Assembly: GCA_964400105.1 (NCBI GenBank)
Contig: CAYNTG010000029.1
Coordinates: 1 to 24,061, forward strand
DNA length: 24,061 nt
Source of the DNA: CAYNTG01 sp964400105
GTDB lineage: Bacteria; UBP14; UBA6098
Reading direction: 5' to 3'
Under the pieces are notes generated by a model. That model made no database searches. It was given only the letters and a program-made list of their open reading frames with translations, and was not told the origin of the DNA. Positions 21,750-24,061 of this stretch are shown one piece after another. Position numbers and translations under genes: made by a program. Each line of letters opens with the position of its first letter. The first letter of the stretch is position 1.

Positions 21750-23359
21750 CTAATCGAAACTACAGTCCGAAATGACAGTAACCGTTGGATGAGCATCGAC
21801 ATAACAGAAGACATGATCGCAAATTGTAACATTGAAATAATTATAATTCAACCATATCTCCTGCATATTCGACAGGTTCCACAATGGTGTGAGATCGACG
21901 GCACTGAGATTATTCGCTCCGACCTGTAGTATTTCGAGATTCTNNNNNNNNNNNNNNNNNNNNNNNNNNNNNNNNNNNNNNNNNNNNNNNNNNNNNNNNN
22001 NNNNNNNNNNNNNNNNNNNNNNNNNNNNNNNNNNNNNNNNNNNGTGAGATCGACGGCACTGAGATTATTCGCTCCGACCTGTAGTATTTCGAGATTCTCA
22101 CAATATACCAGCGGATCGAGGATAATCGTGGTGAGATCGTTGCGACTGAGATATAATCCCGTGAGATTCGCGCAGCTCGAAAGCGGAGAAAGATCGATTT
22201 CGTCGACGCTATTGACCCAAAAAATCAGCTCTTCGAGAGAATTTAATTCAGAGAGCGGACCGAGGTCGATCGAGTCGATCGAGTTGTAGCCGAAATCGAT
22301 TTCAACAAGTTTTTCGCAGGTTGAAAGAGGAGATAGGTCGATTTCATTTAATCCATTATCGTTAAAGGAGATAGACTTTAGATCATGGAGATCGGTCAGC
22401 GGGTTTAAATCGATGGATTCGATTAGATTGCTACTAAAATCGACATCCATAATTTTATCGCAATCGGATAATGGGGAAAGATTTATAGATACTAATCGAT
22501 TGTTGCTTAGATCTAAATATCGAAGCTCGGTGCAATATTCGAGCGGCCCGAGGTCGATCGATGCGAGATCGTTATCAGATAATATTAGATTACGAAGTCT
22601 TTCAAATGAAGCAAGCGTGGAGAGATTTATTGCCGTGAGTTCGTTTTGTTCGAGATTGATCTCGTCGAGTTTCCGTAACCCGGAAAGGGGAGATAAGTCC
22701 AGTGCAGTAATCCCATTGTTCGAAAAATTTAATAACTCCAAAGAAATGCAATCGGATAACGGTGAAAGGTCGAGCGATGCGAGATCGTTATCCTGAATAT
22801 ATAGCCATTTGAGCGTGTATCGATGATCCTCGATTCCGGAAAGGCAATTAGGATCGCTGATGCACATGGAATTGAGGTATAAAGCAATAACGCATCCCGA
22901 TTCACCCCGAAAGATATTCGATTCTTGGATTGTTATGTCGTTAAGGACGACGTCCACAAAGGAATCGCATCCGACCGAACCGATATGAACATCTATCGTG
23001 TCCGAGGAGCTATCGGATTGGAATATCCCGGTAGCTATAATCGAATAATCGTCCGATTCATAGAGAGATACGTCGATTCTGATGACATATTGTTCGGTGC
23101 TATCGACCAGCACGAATGTATCGAACCGGAACTCGACACAATCGAAGGCGTTATCCGACTCGGCGACTACCTTCAGAAACCCATAAATAGTGTCTTCATC
23201 CCATGGCCTTATAATCGATAAACTGAAATCTTCCGGTTCCGTTCCGTTTGTAGATTTCGAGCAGGCCCCGAAGAATATAGCTCCTAGAGCAATAATTAAA
23301 CCTATTATTTGTATGATCTTTTTTCTAAGCATTTGCGATTTTTTCACATTCATCACCAT
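21750..23359 (-). CDS. Leucine-rich-repeat lipoprotein, split by an assembly gap
   Basis: Residues 1-33 are a lipoprotein signal (GAIFFGAC, Cys33). Residues 44-128 look like an Ig-like domain, and 131-182 a Cys-containing cap. From 183 there are LRRs of exactly 24 residues (LxxIxLxxNxLxxIDLSPLSxC): eleven complete and a twelfth partial. The coding sequence runs into 100 Ns at 21944-22043. The 55 bases before and after the gap are identical. Collapsing that overlap keeps the frame and the 24-residue period (LSAVDLTPLWNLSN) and gives a natural end, VISDCSFD, with the stop at 21750-21752. The true product is therefore about 484 residues. It is presumably anchored in the outer membrane and used for protein binding (inference). 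The start may be either of two near ATGs (23359, 23353). Confidence 0.8.
21944..22043. other. 100-N scaffold gap with duplicated 55-bp flanks
   Basis: Bases 21889-21943 and 22044-22098 are identical, flanking exactly 100 Ns. This is the mark of two contigs overlapping by a k-mer and joined by a scaffolder without merging. Confidence 0.95.
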
Positions 23360-23404
23360 CCCAGCAACAATTTTCTAATGTTCATGTAACACACTTATTT
23401 GTGG

Positions 23405-23432
23405 AAGATAATACATGAAAAATATATGTCAA
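23405..23432 (-). promoter_or_regulatory. Candidate promoter of the LRR lipoprotein gene
   Basis: On the minus strand, TTGACA (23427-23432) and TATCTT (23405-23410) are separated by 16 nt, about 50 nt upstream of the start codon. The -35 is perfect. Confidence 0.5.
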
Positions 23433-23463
23433 GTTTATTTAATTACTATTTTTAACCGGGTAA

Positions 23464-23562
23464 ATGGAGATAATCCACAACCTGGTTGACAATATAGAAC
23501 TCTGGAATATCGCCGGTGTATTCGACATCAACGCGAGGCTCTCAGAAGGGCCTCAACGTTGA
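23464..23562 (+). CDS. Possible 32-residue small protein
   Basis: This ORF starts MEIIHNLVDNIELWNIAGVF and ends RLSEGPQR. It has a mixed, protein-like composition, and its 3' end coincides with a strong hairpin followed by a T-run. Upstream support is weak (GGG only 3 nt before the ATG). It may instead be a fragment of a lost gene, as the region borders a decayed integrated element. Confidence 0.3.
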   Translation: MEIIHNLVDNIELWNIAGVFDINARLSEGPQR

Positions 23563-23578
23563 CTGCAATGGTTTTTTT
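23528..23578 (+). terminator. Hairpin with T-run (possible intrinsic terminator)
   Basis: The arms TCAACG-c-GAGGC and GCCTC-aa-CGTTGA (23528-23562) close a 10-nt loop, and TTTTTTT follows at 23572-23578. The 9-nt spacer before the Ts is longer than ideal. The rest of the 23360-23647 interval holds the two promoters and the small ORF. Confidence 0.4.
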
Positions 23579-23603
23579 CATCCAAAAACATGGATATTGG
23601 GAC

Positions 23604-23632
23604 TTGACATAGCTGAATTCACGATGTATAAT
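23604..23632 (+). promoter_or_regulatory. Consensus sigma-70 promoter for tRNA-Leu
   Basis: TTGACA (23604-23609), a 17-nt spacer and TATAAT (23627-23632) form a perfect consensus promoter 15 nt upstream of the tRNA 5' end. Confidence 0.85.
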
Positions 23633-23647
23633 CACAAATCATAATTT

Positions 23648-23731
23648 GCCGAAGTGGCGGAATTGGTAGACGCGCCAGGTTCAGGGTCTGGTATTCTTAT
23701 GGATGTGGGGGTTCGAGTCCCCCCTTCGGCA
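23648..23731 (+). tRNA. tRNA-Leu(CAG)
   Basis: The acceptor stem is GCCGAAG (23648-23654) with CTTCGGC (23724-23730) and discriminator A. The anticodon arm is CCAGG-TTCAGGG-TCTGG with CAG at 23682-23684, followed by a long class-II variable arm and GGTTCGAGTCC in the T arm. CCA is not encoded. It reads CUG. Confidence 0.96.
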
Positions 23732-23824
23732 AAAACAAAGAAGTCAGTGGCGTAAGTCATTGATTTTCTTTATGTTAGGAACTGGCCTTTTTGAACTGTC
23801 ACCATTTTGCAACCTGAGTCTCCG

Positions 23825-23999
23825 ATGGTAACATTATATAAACGTGGAAAAACCTGGTATTTGAATTGGTATGAAAATGGCTTAAGAAAGCTCTAGGACT
23901 TCTCTAGAAGAGACAGCCGAACGTTTAAGGTGTGAGAAAGAAAAGGAGTTGCTCCTCGGTCGCTTTACCAGGGAAGAGATGTCTATTGGAGATCACTGA
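23825..23999 (+). pseudogene. Decayed tyrosine recombinase (integrase), N-terminal part
   Basis: The first frame reads MVTLYKRGKTWYLNWYENGL then RKL and stops at 23894-23896. A +1 shifted frame from 23898 continues TSLEETAERLRCEKEKELLL then GRFTREEM, stopping at 23997-23999. Together they match the N-terminal Arm/SAM-like region of phage-type integrases (xLYKRGxTWYLxYxxNGxRxRKSLGT ... AERxxxxxExxLxLGRF). The nonsense codon and shift show decay. The catalytic domain, if present, lies beyond the window. The position 94 nt downstream of tRNA-Leu is the usual place for an integrated element. Confidence 0.7.
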
Positions 24000-24061
24000 A
24001 AATCGCTTCATGTTACCAGCGATGAATCGATCCACAACCATTCGGCTTTTGCAAGGATATC

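Noticed and set aside
21515..21832. Minus-strand 105-codon frame upstream of hutI
   Set aside because: It overlaps the reconstructed end of the LRR gene and a hairpin, and has no recognisable features.

Overview
The window is a piece of a Gram-negative, outer-membrane bacterial chromosome. Three things suggest an uncultured lineage of the FCB superphylum (Bacteroidota, Ignavibacteria, Calditrichota, Cloacimonadota and relatives). First, two secreted proteins end in a YPNPFN...GSGVYLVR...IVYLK type sorting domain, the tail recognised by the type IX secretion system, and two further remnants of this domain lie in the intergenic DNA. Second, there is an LptE-like LPS-assembly lipoprotein plus two other lipoproteins. 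Third, the tRNA promoter is a perfect TTGACA-17-TATAAT, which argues against Bacteroidota proper. The exact phylum cannot be read from the sequence. A 100-N scaffold gap lies at 21944-22043.

Layout. 111-2072 (-) is a secreted CocE/S15-type hydrolase with a sorting domain. 2342-3557 holds a small lipoprotein with a pilin-like segment, flanked by remnants of two different transposases. 3586-5916 (-) is a tight operon: ispD, a Vms1/eRF1-like peptidyl-tRNA hydrolase, and a SAM methyltransferase. 5935-6442 is a graveyard of palindromes and a broken sorting domain. 6443-8668 (+) is a multi-pass membrane protein with C-terminal TPRs. 8995-10683 (-) is a secreted beta-helix protein with a sorting domain. 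10684-11382 contains dispersed repeats and another sorting-domain remnant. 11582-13530 (+) is a two-gene operon: a signal-peptidase-I homologue whose catalytic Ser and Lys are both replaced, overlapping a HemW-like radical SAM protein with an unusual CX4CX2C cluster motif. 13582-13905 (-) is a small basic zinc-finger protein. 14099-17140 (+) is a peptidoglycan sugar-recycling operon: NamZ-, MurU- and AmgK-like genes. 17210-19640 (-) holds deoB, nth and a hotdog thioesterase. 19738-21488 (-) is hutI overlapping an lptE-like gene. 21750-23359 (-) is a leucine-rich-repeat lipoprotein interrupted by the assembly gap. 23648-23731 is tRNA-Leu(CAG), followed by a decayed tyrosine integrase.

How the genes fit together. 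The namZ-murU-amgK trio makes a coherent pathway: release of MurNAc from muropeptide/glycan ends, 1-phosphorylation by the kinase, then UDP-MurNAc formation by the nucleotidyltransferase. The ispD operon couples isoprenoid precursor synthesis to a ribosome-rescue-like hydrolase only by position. The secreted proteins share the type IX export route.

The most striking pattern is that GC-rich palindromes (arms often beginning GTAGGGG/CCCTAC) are embedded in frame in a loop of every sorting domain in the window, just before the last IWxP...GSGVYLV strand pair. This looks like a family of small mobile palindromes tolerated inside, and reshaping, a protein sorting signal.
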